From Atopsyche davidsoni (lineage: Eukaryota > Arthropoda > Insecta > Trichoptera > Hydrobiosidae), in assembly GCA_022113835.1 (NCBI GenBank), contig JAILWY010000026.1, forward strand, positions 1,818,001 to 1,882,000: 64,000 nucleotides of DNA, written 5' to 3'. This document shows positions 24,601 through 39,600 of this stretch, in pieces. Within the stretch, counting starts at the first letter, position 1, and each line of letters opens with the position of its first letter. Position numbers and translations under genes: made by a program. A model generated the notes under the pieces. That model did not search any database and was not told where the DNA came from. It was given only the letters and a program-made list of their open reading frames with translations.

Positions 24601-27600
24601 GCCTCCAACTCTTCTAGGATGGAAATTTTAGACTTCTCATTTTTTTGGTGTGTCGTGATACCTGTCGTGCACGTGAACGGTAAAAAAGCTATTTTATATT
24701 CAAAGTAACGTTAAAAAAAACGTAATACAAAATATCATACGTGTAATATTTTCAGGGTGCAGTATTTTTGGTAATAAAAGTTTGACAGCCGCGGTTCCGA
24801 TAGTCATCCCTTACAAATGTATTGTACGAGAGGACAGGGCTAATGTCGCATGACGTGTGGTGAAAAATTGTTAGTGCAGTACTGGTGCTCGTACGTGTTT
24901 CAGAGTAATTTCAAAAATGTCAAAGGATATCAAAATCGTAAAAACACAATAAATATACTTCACCGAAGCAACCATGCGATACGTATAAGATAAGGCTAGA
25001 AAAAAAATTCATTGGGTAACGTATACGTAACGATTAGTCTCTCATGAGCATCGGTTCTATTTTATTTATCATGTAATTGGTTTGAATTTATTTTGAAATA
25101 GTGATGTTTTGGTTTTGGCGAGTAAATATAATTTATTTGAGTTATTTTTCATTTTGAAAAAAAATCAAATTACAATGTTGTAGGGAAATTCAGAGACCAG
25201 AAGTTTTCTGAGGGTAGTTATCGTCTGAAGTTAGGCAAATCTCCGGGGAGGGTTTGTCGATCTTTATAGAGAAAGGGATCGCTAATTTCTTGAACTAATT
25301 ACAAAATGTCGTTACATTAACTTGCTGTCATTTCCCAAGAAGTCATTCGAAGCACTCCGCAGAAGTTCCACGAATTGAAGAATATTGAAGAACAAAAGTA
25401 GAAAATGCATGTCCAAACGATCTTTTGGGGCCGAATTATATAATTTGAACTCGTACATTTAAATTTGTTGAATTAATGTTTTTAAATTTAAAGAAAAACT
25501 TTCCCTACGTTTAAATTTCATTTTTTATATTTATAGAAAAAATTACACAATTAATAAAAAAAAACATCTTAGCTCCTACGTTGATTTATTTTTAAACATA
25601 CTCTATGAATTGATAATGATTTCAAATATTGAAAAATGATCACTATTATTTCACAAGAATTAATATATTTAATTGGCATAATAAGTACGTTGTTTCACTT
25701 ATAGGATATGATTCTTAAAAATTCTTGTCAAATAATAGTGATTCGTTGGCATAATTAGAAATGCACCGGCCATGATAGCTTGGGGATGTGAGTTCGAATC
25801 CCACAAAAATCACGATGATATTTTTCTGAGAGTTTCTATAATCATTTTTAAATATTTGAAAAAATGTACTTAATCATTATCAATCAATAAAACCTGTAAA
25901 GACAAAATCGTACATCCATCTTCACAAAAAAAAAATCAATAATATATACTCTTTGAAAGCTGAAAACTCACTAAATACATAAAACTTTTAATGCTCTAGA
26001 AAATTATTCTTTGTTTTTTTTATATAAGCAATTATTTATGATATTACACTCGTAGGTCTAATAAAGGCAATGCATTTGAAGCTTTTGTGTGTGTTGGGAC
26101 AAGATACAAAAAAATCCATGCCCGCGCTATAAAATTGAGTACCAGACATTTGGAGTACCGCATAAAACCTTTCCGAACCCTTATTCATAACCCCACCCCG
26201 CTCTGAAAATGTATTTACTGTATTATCTTAGTGTGACCCACATAAGGTTGGGAGGTTTGAGCCCATTCTGAATGCTTTGTATTTATGTTTCCACCCTTTC
26301 TGAAGATTACTGGGTTTTTTTAATACGCGTATAAAATCCTTATTCAATGAAAATATGTGGTCATTTTAAATTTTGGTGTGATCTGTTACTTTTTATATCA
26401 ATGATAGAACAGCTTTGCATCACAACAGAATTCGTTTAATACTTAAAATATATGCGATGGTATTACTTATATATTACTTATAAAAACTTTTCTCCAGGAT
26501 AAATGCAAATATATGTAATAAATACCATCCAAATTTTACACTGATCATGTATTATGTAATTCAATAAATTTAAGCAAAATAAGAAAAAATTAAGTTAGTT
26601 ATTTAAAATTTGCTAAATAGCTACCCGTTCAGTCGGCCTCTAACTGTATTAAAAGTAGCAAATTCGTTTATCGCAAATAATTTAATAATAATAAACTTAA
26701 TTTGCCAAAAATAAATTGAAAATGAAACATCCTTTATTTGAGACAAATGTGACGACATTTTATTATTATCTAACAGGATTCATACATCTTAAATAAATCC
26801 AATATTTACAGAGCCGCCACAAATCGAATTCAGATATCAAAATTACTAGCAGTTGAAATGATTCAGCCTCCCCGCTCTCCCCATTCTGTACCCTGAGCGT
26901 GTGTAAAGGATCGGTAATGGAATAGTGCACTTGGAATTATTGTGGAGGGATGTGCTCTGGAAGTACCTTGTCGAGGTAGGGGGGGCGAAAATGAGTATCA
27001 AATCTAAACGCCAGAGCTTTGTATGGAAAGGATTATATAATATTGCTATTGGGCAGCAGCAATACCCAGACTTTTTGTTCCAATATAAAACTGCGGTCTA
27101 ACACCATGAACATTAGCTCAGTATGAGTATATATTCTTGTTGAGGGACAAGGGATTTGATTGGTGAAGATCCATTTTTTATTAATGATATGGGTAACTTT
27201 TTATTATTTCTTCACTTTGAGTTTTTTATAGTTTTAGCATGACAAAGATCAGATGCAGAACAAAACTAACAAAATATACAAATAACATATGCTTAAATAC
27301 AACTAACAGGATACTGGTAACAGTAAAAAAAACATTAGATGAGGGTAATACAATTAGTTAAGTTTATGGACTAAAATTTTGTGTTTACCGTTTAAATAAA
27401 GTATATATTCAGTGAAATGGTCGCCAACCTCCTCTGAGTACAGGCACTTGATGAAAAAGAAATGATTCCCAACAAAAAAAATGATGCATAAATTTTAAAT
27501 ATTCGAAAAACAAGACTGAACCCACGACACGGTTCATTAATTATATCGGTTAGGAATTTTTCATGATATTTAAATTGTGAGCGCATAAGCCTCTTGAATG

Positions 27601-30600
27601 CATAAATAGTGTTTTCCTTTTGCAGGGCCAACACCCCCGCGCACGAGACGCGCTGGCAGGCTGTGCAGGCGGAGGTGGCCGCCCAGGGCACGTACCAGCT
27701 CACGGAGACGGAGCTGGTGTACGGCGCCAAGCTGGCGTGGAGGAATGCCCCCCGCTGCATCGGCCGCATCCAGTGGTCCAAGCTCCAGGTAGGACGCACC
27801 TCCACCCCGACACGATCACCATGACCGATGAATTAGATTGACATTGTAGGAGTTAGTACCTACATCGGAACACGTGTCTTACGGCCTGTTGGATTGTGAC
27901 ATTCGACCCATAATCCATTAGATATTTTATTAGACGGCCCATTGAAATATGACATAAACCTATAGAAATTAGCGGTCAGTCAAAAGGCGATCGTATTTCA
28001 GGCGAGATGTCCTCGCAATGAGACACCCCCGATACGAGGGATTCTTCCTGTTTACGCTATCCACAAAGGCAGCGGGACCCTATATAAGCAGTAACCACGT
28101 ACATTTCTACCCAGTGTAGTTATACAGAATAAACTACGAATACGCAAATATTTCGCCAGCCTTCTGATTTCCAACCATACATCAATCCTGCAACCACAAC
28201 ATCACATCAACGACATCGGAGACAACAACAGTGTTTTTTAACCTGTGGGTCGCGACCTGCCTGGGGGGGTCGCGGGTGTAGCGGTCGATACACAATTTAT
28301 CGGATCACCTGCACCAAACTATGAGTCATACAATTCGTCAGACTGCGTCGTCCGAGCTCGAATCAGCGATTGACAGAGAATCTAATATATATAATATCCA
28401 CTGTGTGTATGTATGTTCAATTTTTAAATTTTTTGGTTCTCTATAGAATATCTTAAAAGATGCAACGCTGATTTTTTGCATGTAAGTTCCGTAAGTTTTC
28501 CGCAGTTATCTGCCGAATTTCAAGACGATAGGAAAATATTTCCATTCATAAACTAATTGAATAAAACTATAAAATATGCTTTAGCGAGTTTCAATATGTA
28601 CGAATTATAGGATTCTGTTGTTCACCGCGAGAATTTCAAATTTAGAATTTTTCAAATAAAGAACAGTGATGCGTTGTTTGTGACACGAAATGTGACACAA
28701 ATTTCAAGCAATGAATTGGAAGGAAAACGTAAGCAGCGTCTTCTTGAAATTCGAGTACCCAGCTATTCGAGTATTCAGCCAAACATATTTTCAAACACTA
28801 TTGCATTGTTCATCGAATACGCCATTCTGTGACGGGCAATATTTCTAATACTATATAAAGAGCTCCCAGCGCTTCACGCGGCAGAGAGACTTTGACACAC
28901 AACACAATCAGTGACCATGCGTTTTTCTATCTTGTAAATTATAAATTATATTATGCCGACCTTCTGATTTGGAACCACACCTGAATCCTGCAACCAATAC
29001 TCCACATCCACGGTTACACCAGGACATCTACCGCAAGTATCGGCAAAATTGGTGAAAACAACTAACAGACAATTGTTTGTAGGTCCTACACTGAAATCAC
29101 TGATATAGTTCAATTAAGACCCTAAGCCATAGGGGTCGCGAATTCAAAAAGATTTTAATTCCCGAAAGTTCGAATAAACCGTGTAATCTCCGGTTTTTTT
29201 AAAAATAAGTTTCAGAATGATACAATGATTGCTGGGGGATTAATTAGATTAAAAAATATTATCATTAGGTTGAAAATTTTTTTTAGCAATTCAACTCTGA
29301 CATTCTTGTACAAGTCGGTTTTTTGTTATTTTATTCTGACTGATAATTCGTTAATATATATAGTTTTTAACTTTATCCATCGTGAGTTAATTATTTATTT
29401 ATGTAGATACTAGAAATGTAGCCCGTCATAAAATGACGTATTCGGTGAACGATGCAATAATGTTTGAACATATGTCTGGCTGACAAATAGATGAATATTT
29501 GATTTCATTTTGTACACATATATTTTGAATAACCGGATATTAATTTCGAAAGCAAAGCCATTCTAGGAAATATCACATTTCGTGTCACAAACAACGAATC
29601 ACTTTCACTGCACTGTTCTTTATTAGATGCAGTCTTTATCACGTTCAATTGTGCTATTCTTTTTTAATTACGTTTGCTGTGCTTAGACGGTGTTATTTTT
29701 TTAGGAGGCATTTTAAGTTATTAATGATGTGATTAATAATTTCTAACGCAACTAAAAAATAAAATTAGTACTTGTGTCAAGCTGACATAAACTGGAAATT
29801 TCTTAGAAGCATCATATTTTGTTTTTTTGTAAAAATTCTAAATTTGAAATTCTCGCTGTGAACAACAGAATCATATAATTCGTACATAAAGCATATTTGA
29901 TAGTTTTATTTTATTAGTTTATGAATGAAAATATTATTCTATCGTCTTGAAATTTGGCACATAACTGCGGAAAAACTTACCGAACTTATGTGCAAAAAAT
30001 CAGCGATGTATCTTTTAAGATATTCTATAGAGAACCAAAAAATTAAACATGCACACACACAATGGCTATTATTATAGTAGTAGTAGATGATACTTTTGAC
30101 GTATTTCAATATTTTCAGAGTATCTTGTTTGGTAGTAAAAAAAATAATCAACGTGGTGAAAATATCAATATCACTCGGATATTTCGATATAAAAATTAGG
30201 TATTATCATACCCTCTGGTATTTTCGAATGTCACCATTATACCCCCGACGTCAGGAAACAATAGCCCGCGGCTCGGCCACTCCGGCCATAATATCCTCCC
30301 CATCCCCCTTCGAGGGTCCTCCACGTCTGACCCTGGGGGGCGCAGCTCGCAGCACAGAGATATAGAAACCTGACGAGTCTGTTTCCCGGCATCAAATATT
30401 GGAACTGTAGTATTTTTGGCCAAATAAAAACCATGAGATAAATTATTTGCCGATTTATTTTTTTTTGGTGGAGAATGCACAATTTTAAAAGTGAGGTTCT
30501 AAGCGCAAATTTATCACACAGCATGTTATGATTCACCTCGTGTATTTATATCTGAAATTGATGTTAAGTAATGTTTAAAAAACGGCATCTCGTTAATTTT

Positions 30601-33600
30601 GTAATTGTTAAAAAAAAAAATCAGTCTATATCTATATAATATATCAGCATGTCTTAATAAGAAAAATTCAGTTAAAACAATAGTAAATCCATGAATAATG
30701 AAAATATGTAAAATTTTGCGATTACATACAGAATAATCCTGACAGTAATAAATTGTAAATCAATAATATTTTATTAAATAAAAAAACTATTTTCTCTACA
30801 TAATTAAATTATATTGGTTTAATAACACTACAGACCATAGGAATAAAACTCATTGTCAGAGACAATTTTCACTTTATTTAATACTTTGTCCAATTTCAGT
30901 AGATAAGTTTTTCTACTGGAGTGATTTTCACTCATGGAGATTTAATATCAGATTAACAAATTTTATTTTATTTTAACATAAATTAAAATATTACCTGAAT
31001 CAGATTCTCTAATATTTGCAACTCTTCATATAGTATAAGTAAGGTTGTTGTATTTATAATAGATAATATTAATAAGAAAACTTATACGTCACGCAATAAT
31101 CAAATCAAGAGATATTTTACCTATTGCTTCAAGTAAAAAAATATTTTACTTTTTTGTATTAATGATATAGTTTTTATGCTGTTTTCTATGATTAATCTTA
31201 CTCTGTAAATATATAAATGAAATTCTTCACTTTTGTTTGAATACTTGAATAATTTTAAATATAATGTATATTTAAAAAATGCAGATTACTAAATAAGATA
31301 ATAAACTTTGGATTTTTAAAGTTGATGTTTACTGTCCCCGTGCTGGTACCATCTTAAAAGATTTATTGAACCAGAAACTTCATGCAGCTAAACGCTCAAG
31401 AAAGCATTTAGATACTATTATTTTTACTGCAGTAACAGATTTTAAATAAAAATACAAAACTTTTTAAAACACTTGTTAATAACAGAGGTTATTTTTTTCA
31501 ATAAAATATTTTATACATTACACTTTATGCTTCACAACCCATGCCTCTGTGAGCCTCTGATCCTTTCATCCCTTCCATTGAATATAGCCTATTTTATGCA
31601 ATACGAACCAAGGCCCTGCTAATAAGCTTCTCTGCCAATAACGGCCGTCCGAAGAGCCTTAATACAACCTTCGGGATGCACTGCGGGAGAGGGGTAGGCT
31701 ATTTCTGTCTGCTGCTATTCGCAAACAAGAGAAAATCCCTGCATCTGCCCATACATATTCAAATACATATCTTTTCTCTCTGCAAACTATATTTTCTAGA
31801 GGTTTTCTCAAATTTTAATGCTGTGATAAAAATTACATGTAAAATATTATGGCTGGAATAAAATTATTTAATATTGTAACTTCAGTATTTTTTATATTTC
31901 ATCAATCATGACCGAGTTCTTCTATATATAAAATTTCATCAAATAACCCACAATGAAACATAACAATGAGATTTAACATAGTGATTTAAAAACAATATTT
32001 AAATTCTGTACATCATGTATTCAGAAAATATTTTTATACGTTCAAACATAAGACGCAATTTGTTTACAAAATATTTACATTCATACGTATATCTAATAAG
32101 AGATTTTACACGAATAATTATCTATTGAGTAAATCGTATGACGTATGAACATTTTAATGCGTGCAAATGTAGGTCACATGTTTTTATCAAACTAATATCG
32201 ATTTGTACCCACCTGTTGATTTATATTTACCTGTACATTTATGCTTACTTTCTCTGTAAACAGCGCGCACCTTATTTTTAAACGGCAGACAGGATAATCT
32301 CCGATTGATGATGATCGTCTTATCGAATAGATAAGGTCACAATTCAATTAATATTCCGGACAAGGTTTTCCAATGTTTACGAATAGCACGTGATAAGATA
32401 ATTATTTTAGATGGAAGTAAATAAACCTATATTTTAACGTATTTGAAGGTTTTGGAAGCCGTTTATATTAGAATTGGTGTTATGCTGCGTTTTTATTCGA
32501 AGTGTCCAACGTTTCGGTCTTGTCACTGGATCTATCTAATATGCCCCTGATATATTTCAGTTTTTGAGTGGAAAATATCCCAAATTATATAATCTATATG
32601 TAATCGTAGAGTTGTATGCAAAAAAGAAGATAGAAGCAAGCGATTAGAACAAATTAGAAGTAGTTTCTGTTTTGTATTACGTATTTGACAGCTGCTTTTA
32701 TCTTTGTGTGACAATCACTAAAAAAATGCACTTCTTCACAGTTTTTCTTTGGGATGAATCTAGAGAAAAATTAAAATATTTTTATTATTGAAAAAAAACC
32801 TTGTATTACTAAGATTCAACAGGTGGAAAGCATTATTAAACCAAAGGACGGTTTAAAATATCGTATGGTTTTTCATTCTCTATATCCATATTGTACTTTC
32901 CGTGTATATTTTTAAAAAAGTATTCAAATAAATAAATTTTAAAAAAATTATATCAATAAAACTTTACTAAAAAATATTTATATTTTTTGTAGCAACAGAA
33001 TTTAAATACGTTTTGCGCATTGTCTGTAAAGTTGTTTTTTTTTTTTTTTAGATTCGTAATTGTCGTATACGGTGTAAAGAGATTTATCGTATATCACGTT
33101 TGTTTGGAGGCGTGGCGTGGGTGTTACAGGGACCTGCACCATAAGCCCCGAAAACACGAGTTTAAGTACAGAAGTCGCAGCTTACGCACCTCGGCATCAA
33201 GTCTTGTGTAATAAGCTAAGTTGCGTTGTGATTATTCACGCGGGGAGAGCGAAGCGGAAGTACCGGCATAAGAGGATTTCCTGCCGAGATGGTGGGCCTT
33301 TGAAATATGATTCCGGATTCGGATAATTAAAAAGTCAATTTCGTGTGCGCCGCCATAACTCGGGATGAGTTTAAATATTTACACACGTGAAGTAAAATAA
33401 CGTTTGTTTCGTTGAGAAATTAGTCGACGATGACACGATTAACAAGCGGTTAGCAAGCTTTGAATAAATTTTTATTTCGCTGTTAAATGCGGAGACTACT
33501 TAAAACAGGTTATTTAAAAAATATATTCCGTGTTTAGCGTATCACGAAAAAAATATTAGTAATAACTTTAAAAAAATTAAAAATCAATGGAAATGTAGCA

Positions 33601-36600
33601 GGTATCACTTTTGAATGTTAATAATATCGAAGCATTTCCTAAAATGTAGCTGTTGTTTTATCTAGATTCAAGTACGATTTTAATAACAATAAGTTTTCAA
33701 ACATTTCTTAGCATATTATAATACTAAGCTAATAAGGAATATAAAGTTTTTATTCCCAAAAGCACAGAAGGCAACTAAAAGGCCGTCAATGATCTAAAAT
33801 TTCAGGCGTTATTTTTATTTCCAGAATTTTCAGTTGTTAACTTTTAATACAGCTCCTGAACGCCTTTAAATATTTAGAAAACAGAAATCATAATAAGCTG
33901 AGTAGGAAAACAAACTTGCTAAATTTTGGGAGCTCATAACCGGGCGAATATTCTTGTAACTTTCTAATTTTGATACACACCTGCGTATTACGCGCCTCTT
34001 TCACCTACCTTAGTTCTTAAACGGACGAAATCTATTAATAAAATGTATAATTAAAAATAATTTATTGAATCAAAATATATTTTTGCTTGTAACGTTATAA
34101 CGATGATATTTTTTTGAACCCCACGAATAAAAAGAGGTAAACCGTTCTTCTCGTAAATTATATTTCCGGTCGTTTTCACACACATAAAGCTTAACTATTC
34201 AAGGATTGATGATATCATGTCTCAAGTTATTTGAATGTTTTTATAGGGTTCATCTTTTATATGACTACTCGCTAATATTATACTAAAATATATTGATTAA
34301 ACGCCACAATTATTTTGGTAGAATATTTTTATGTCACAGTTATTTAAACCGTGTATTCATTTTATAGATACATGTCAGTCAAATACCTGTTGTGTATTTT
34401 TAAAACAAATAAAATAAGCGTATGAGGGAAGAAATTGAAGTGCAGAATACGTGCATGGACCACTGTATCGTATACGAGCCTCCTCAGAGTGTGTTTGTAG
34501 CTTCTCGAAGTCGTCTGGGTGCCTCCATGCCCGTCTCCTCAGACGCAAACTTGGCTGGAGATAAGAGCACCAGCCCCTCGGCTGTCAGGCCTTGGAGACG
34601 TCGGAGTCCTGGTCAAAGTGCTGCAAACCTGCTGGAGACATTTCAAAAATAAAAAGAGCTGTGATGGATACGGTTCACGAGACCGTGTACTTTGATAAGT
34701 CGTACTTAGTATCTAAATTTAGCATTAAATTTTTTTATTTATTTTTGAAACGTTTTTCCTTTGAACTGGACTTTTTTAAACGAGTCGTAAAATATAAATA
34801 AAATTTCAATTTTTTTTTTTAATTATTTGAGATGTTATTTAAAATATACCTTACTTATAAAATACACATGTTTCTTCTATCTTTTGTAATGATAAAAAAT
34901 AGACCCATAATCAAACTCTTTTATGCATTTTTTCCAAAAGTATTTTTTGTATGGACTACGTAACCTAGATATATTTATTTCAGAAGAAGAGTAGAGGTTG
35001 AAAATTAAACATGTGTTTTCCTTCAAAATGAACGATTGCCCTAGTAAGGAAAAACCTTTTTTTTGGATTGCTTGCTTAAACGTGTAATTAGAAACCAAAC
35101 CTCACCGAGTTACCCAGTAAAATGTGTATTTAATGAGTTCCTATTTTTTAATGTTTAAATAAATACAATGACATGATTCATATTTTATACTGAATTATTT
35201 TATTTCATTATTGTTCGAAGTTCTTTTCACCTCTCTATATACGTGGTAACACAGCTTGCAATCGACTGTATCGTTCACTTTTGCGTTGTTTATATAAATA
35301 TGTTTACACAAAGAAATACTTTAAACAAATACCCAAAAGGACCCTATCAGTTGCAAGTCGTGTCGTTTTGTTTTTAGCCGGCCTTAAATGCTACCCAACT
35401 AATTACAAGTAATTATTCAGATAAGTAGATAGGAAAAAAAAAACTTCATTTTCTCTTCATTTGCATTTATAAAATACATTTAAATATTTTTATGTAATGT
35501 CTAAATGACTTCTGTAATGTCAATTATATTGACATTTACCAAAACCGGTCAACCGTGTTTTCGATCATCATAGTGTAATTACACCCTGTCATAACTTATT
35601 CCAAGGCAATCGAGACGGCACACGGAGAAATACTTTATGTTAATCACCCATTTAACGTGTTAATTATAAATATATTACAGCAACGCGATTAAACCGAGAA
35701 TTAGATTTGCCATCTGACAATCTCGACTGTGACTAACTCCTCCGTCTTGTATGTAAAACGTCACCGGAGCAGCGCAATCTCGCTTTCTGGAGCAGGGGAG
35801 CCGCAAATGCCGGATATAAATAAAACACCCCCAATAAATAAAAATAAATCATAATTCAATCATTATTTAAAAAAAAGCACTAGATTTTAAAATCAGTTAT
35901 ATTGGTTTATTTAATGTCTTTCTGAAAAGGCCGATATTCCTAGTGAATGGCGACATCAATATTTTTTTAATTTTCTGACATCGCGTATGTAGCTTATATA
36001 TTTTTAATATATAATAAATGTGCCAAATTTTTGTATATATTTTGTATATATAAATAAAGATTTTAAATTTAGGTTAAAATAATGAATTATCTCCTGCAGA
36101 AAATTTTAACTATGCACTAACCTGATATTGAATTCAAATTCAAATAAAAGCTACTTAATACACCTCAGTGTTAATAATAAGTCATTAAATAAACATTATC
36201 TTTGTTCTTGTCTACATACCACTTCCCTTGCGGCCTCCTACACTTTTTTATAATCGCCTCGTGGTTTACTGACTAAAAATATAACCCTTTTGGAGATAAA
36301 CAATTTTTATTTAAATATTTTATCTTACTTCTTCAGTGCTTGAGCTGGGATTTTGCGTTTGTTGGGTTTTGGTATATTTTTAATTTAACAGAAAAGTTAT
36401 TCTTAATGGCAAATGGTAAAAGCTGAATTGTACTTAAATTCATTTTTCGGCTGTGCAAACACTTTTTAAATAAAAAAAAAATATTTTGATTGTTCAAGTA
36501 TTTAAAATACCATTTTTTACTTGATTGCTGGTAGTGATGAATTAAAACTGCTATTTTATTGAAAAATATGTATTTGCGTAGATTTAAATAAACCTGTTGG

Positions 36601-39600
36601 TTATTGGATATATCAATATTGTATTTTTTAAATTTTGTTTACAGAAAGGTTTCAATTGAAAATATCAAGCTAAACGTCTCCTATAGCAGTGATGTAATTT
36701 TAGTTGTCTCATTCTTTAAATTGTTTATCTTCCGCTATTATAATATAATTGTCTCAGAAAACACTTAAGACCTGCACAAATGAAAAATGATCTTGTGCAT
36801 AAGGACATGACACTGATGCTATGGGATTATCTTCCATTCCCGTCACAGCGATACAAATGAGAAGTTTCATGATATATGGCTGGAGTCTAAGCCAACGTAC
36901 ACGACTTGCGACATTGTATAGCGTGCTTTTCATTATAATCTATCGCATGTTTGTTTGCAACAAGATGTTTACAGGGTGAATATAATTTCAAAGGCGCTCA
37001 ATTTAAAAAAAAACTCAAAACCAAAAACTAAGTATAGATTTACGTATTACAAGTTATTTAAAAATTATTTCAAAACTTGATGAAAAGATCCAAAACAAAG
37101 ATCATTTCACTAGTCTATAGAAAATGTAAACTAAAATAAATATTTTTTTAAAGAATAAACAGTAGTAGTGGTTTTGTTCCTCTCACAGGCAAACACGAGT
37201 GTATAAAAACAAGCTTTTATTTATATCTGTCTAGGTATGTTATTAAAAAACATTTCGCCTCCAATTAGTATTCATAGCATGAGCCCAGGCGCTGGTATTC
37301 TTTCTTGTTTTATTTTTCTAAAATTATTTTGCTTATAAAAACGCTTCCGTTGCAGTAAAACTACTCTGCTTTCAAAGGAACCGAGATAATCCACCGGAGG
37401 GAAGAGGGTAGTTAGCAAGAAGGTGTTCCATGCACTATACCATCTTACTTGTACATGGAGTTTCCACGTTATTACCTTCATCTTTATTTATTTAATTATT
37501 TATTATATATAAATAAACATATGTTTGTGTGTAAAAATATGATATGGTTGTGTAAAGCAGACGATTGCAGTATTACAATTATACATAAAATTTCTAATTT
37601 TTGTCAAAGATTTCCATTGCAGTAAGGTTCTTAATTTTCACATGCTTAAAAATTATTTTGGCTACAAATACTATGGTCAAACTATTTCATATGATTTATT
37701 AATAATTTAGAATTTAAATGATATTCATAAATACATACAGAAAAAATCTTTATTTTATATTATTTACAGTGGATCCTAATTTTTCTCTGCAGAATATGAT
37801 AAACAAAGAAATGCAAACTTCCCGAAAACTTCTTATCCTCTTACAGGCAAATCGAATAATCGCATCTACTTATACGATCTCAAAGCTCTCTCTTTAAAGG
37901 GACATAAATTCATCGTTTTATTCGAAAAGTCCCGAAGCTTTTACACAACACGGTATCTGAATTTAAAAGCACTTAACTGCAGGCAGTTTTCCATATATAT
38001 AAGGCTACTGTGGAAAAATTTTGCCCATTCACAATTATCAGCTAGAAAATACAATGGAAATTATATTAAAAAGGCTGCAACATTTTGAGTTTTATTTTCT
38101 AGACTAGTGTGGTCATTGTATTAATTTATACAAACCAAACAAATATTTTACATAACAAGACCTCTTTAATTGTAAGTTTAGTTTTTAAGTAAACACAGAA
38201 TGTTTATATTTTTTGAGATTATATACTTGCTTATGTTTTAATCTCAATCAGAAATACTTATAAATAAACAATAAAACGAAAGAAAACAATTTATTGAAAT
38301 AATTTTTTCAAATATTTTGATAACACTTAATTTTCCAAAGCTTATTTTACGAACCATAAATTTTATACCCGTTGACATATTTGTTGACACAATCCGTTGA
38401 CAATTTTATCAAAACATTTATACGTTAGCATGGCTTGCTATGATTCATAACTTTAAAATGATTCTATTGCAATTATATGATATATATATTTTTTTATTTA
38501 AAAAGCAGGTTAGGTTATTGACACTTTAATATAAAATCGTAACAAATATTCATTCAAATTGGAGTTAACGTAACGGCGACGTACAATGCAAAATAACAGC
38601 TGATTTGTTTTTTTTTTCTTCATATTGTAACGCGCCGGGTCTCCAATAATTAAAACATGATTTATTTGCACTATTTATATTTAACTTATATCATACAGAG
38701 TCTTCACAACTATTTATATTAACAACATATTTATATCAACGACACCCGAGGACTGTCTCGCGCTCACGGCTCCCGAGAACTGTCTATCGAGCACTACTCC
38801 CGAGCACTCTCTACCGAGCCCTCCTTCCGAGGACTCTCTGTCAAGCACTGGCCCGGTCGCCTTGTCGCTCGTTCTCCAAGACCGCGTATTGTCGCCCCTA
38901 AACGACGGTCGCTAGATCATTCCAGATGTTTCTGGACTATGGACTAGAAGTAGACTCTGGGAGTAGAATCGCTTCGATCGATTCTACCGCTAACCCGTTA
39001 CACTACCCCCTTCTCAGGCATTGTTCCGTCCCGGAACACTCGTTGCCTTATCTGCTGATCCTCCTTGCGCCCGTCATCGTTCTCACTGCAGCCACGCCGC
39101 GGGTCCTCACGCCGTTCTTTCCGGCGCCCGATGTCGCTTCTATCGCGACCACGCTGCCGATTCCCGCGCCGATCCATCCGACGCTCAATCTCGCTCCTGC
39201 ACCGGCCATGCCATCGATTTACGTACCGATCCTCCAGGCTCCAAGGAAACCACAATTCTTCTATCCCGTTCCTTTGGTGTTTACATCTGCCACAGGATCG
39301 CTCGTTGCTAGCCGCGGCCGTCGGCGAGCGTAATTATCACGCAATTTAAAACTTTCTTTAAAACTTAATTTAAAACTGTGGTGTAAAGTGTCGAGACGAA
39401 TACATCTGTTCTGTACAGTGGTTATTACTGAACTGACTAAGTGCGAGAATGCAACATAGATTCCGTATTATTGTATCCTACCTACGTTACATCCTCGCAC
39501 TCATCTTTAACCCTTTCATGCCCTAAGTACTTTACAAAAAAGATATTTTACTCAAAAATATAACTTTACAAAAACACTAAAATTACAACTATTTTAAAGA

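Larger units (their letters stand above)
21666..27625 (+). other. NOS intron after exon 1 (6.0 kb)
   Basis: AT-rich, with no host exon recognised. It contains an inverted repeat (25634-25745), a tRNA-like SINE (25746-25935), dispersed repeat E (26870-27135) and a family C fragment (27137-27260). Confidence 0.7.

Noticed and set aside
25746..25815. Functional tRNA gene
   Set aside because: Only the T-arm/B box is convincing; no acceptor stem or anticodon arm can be folded, so it is treated as a SINE head.
27989..28215. Solo LTR with defined ends
   Set aside because: TATA and poly(A)-like signals are present, but no TG...CA ends or target duplication could be fixed.
38926..39349. + strand open frames (135, 96 and 94 residues) at the left LTR edge
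   Set aside because: They begin in the LTR and arise from GC-rich retrotransposon sequence; the element reads on the - strand.
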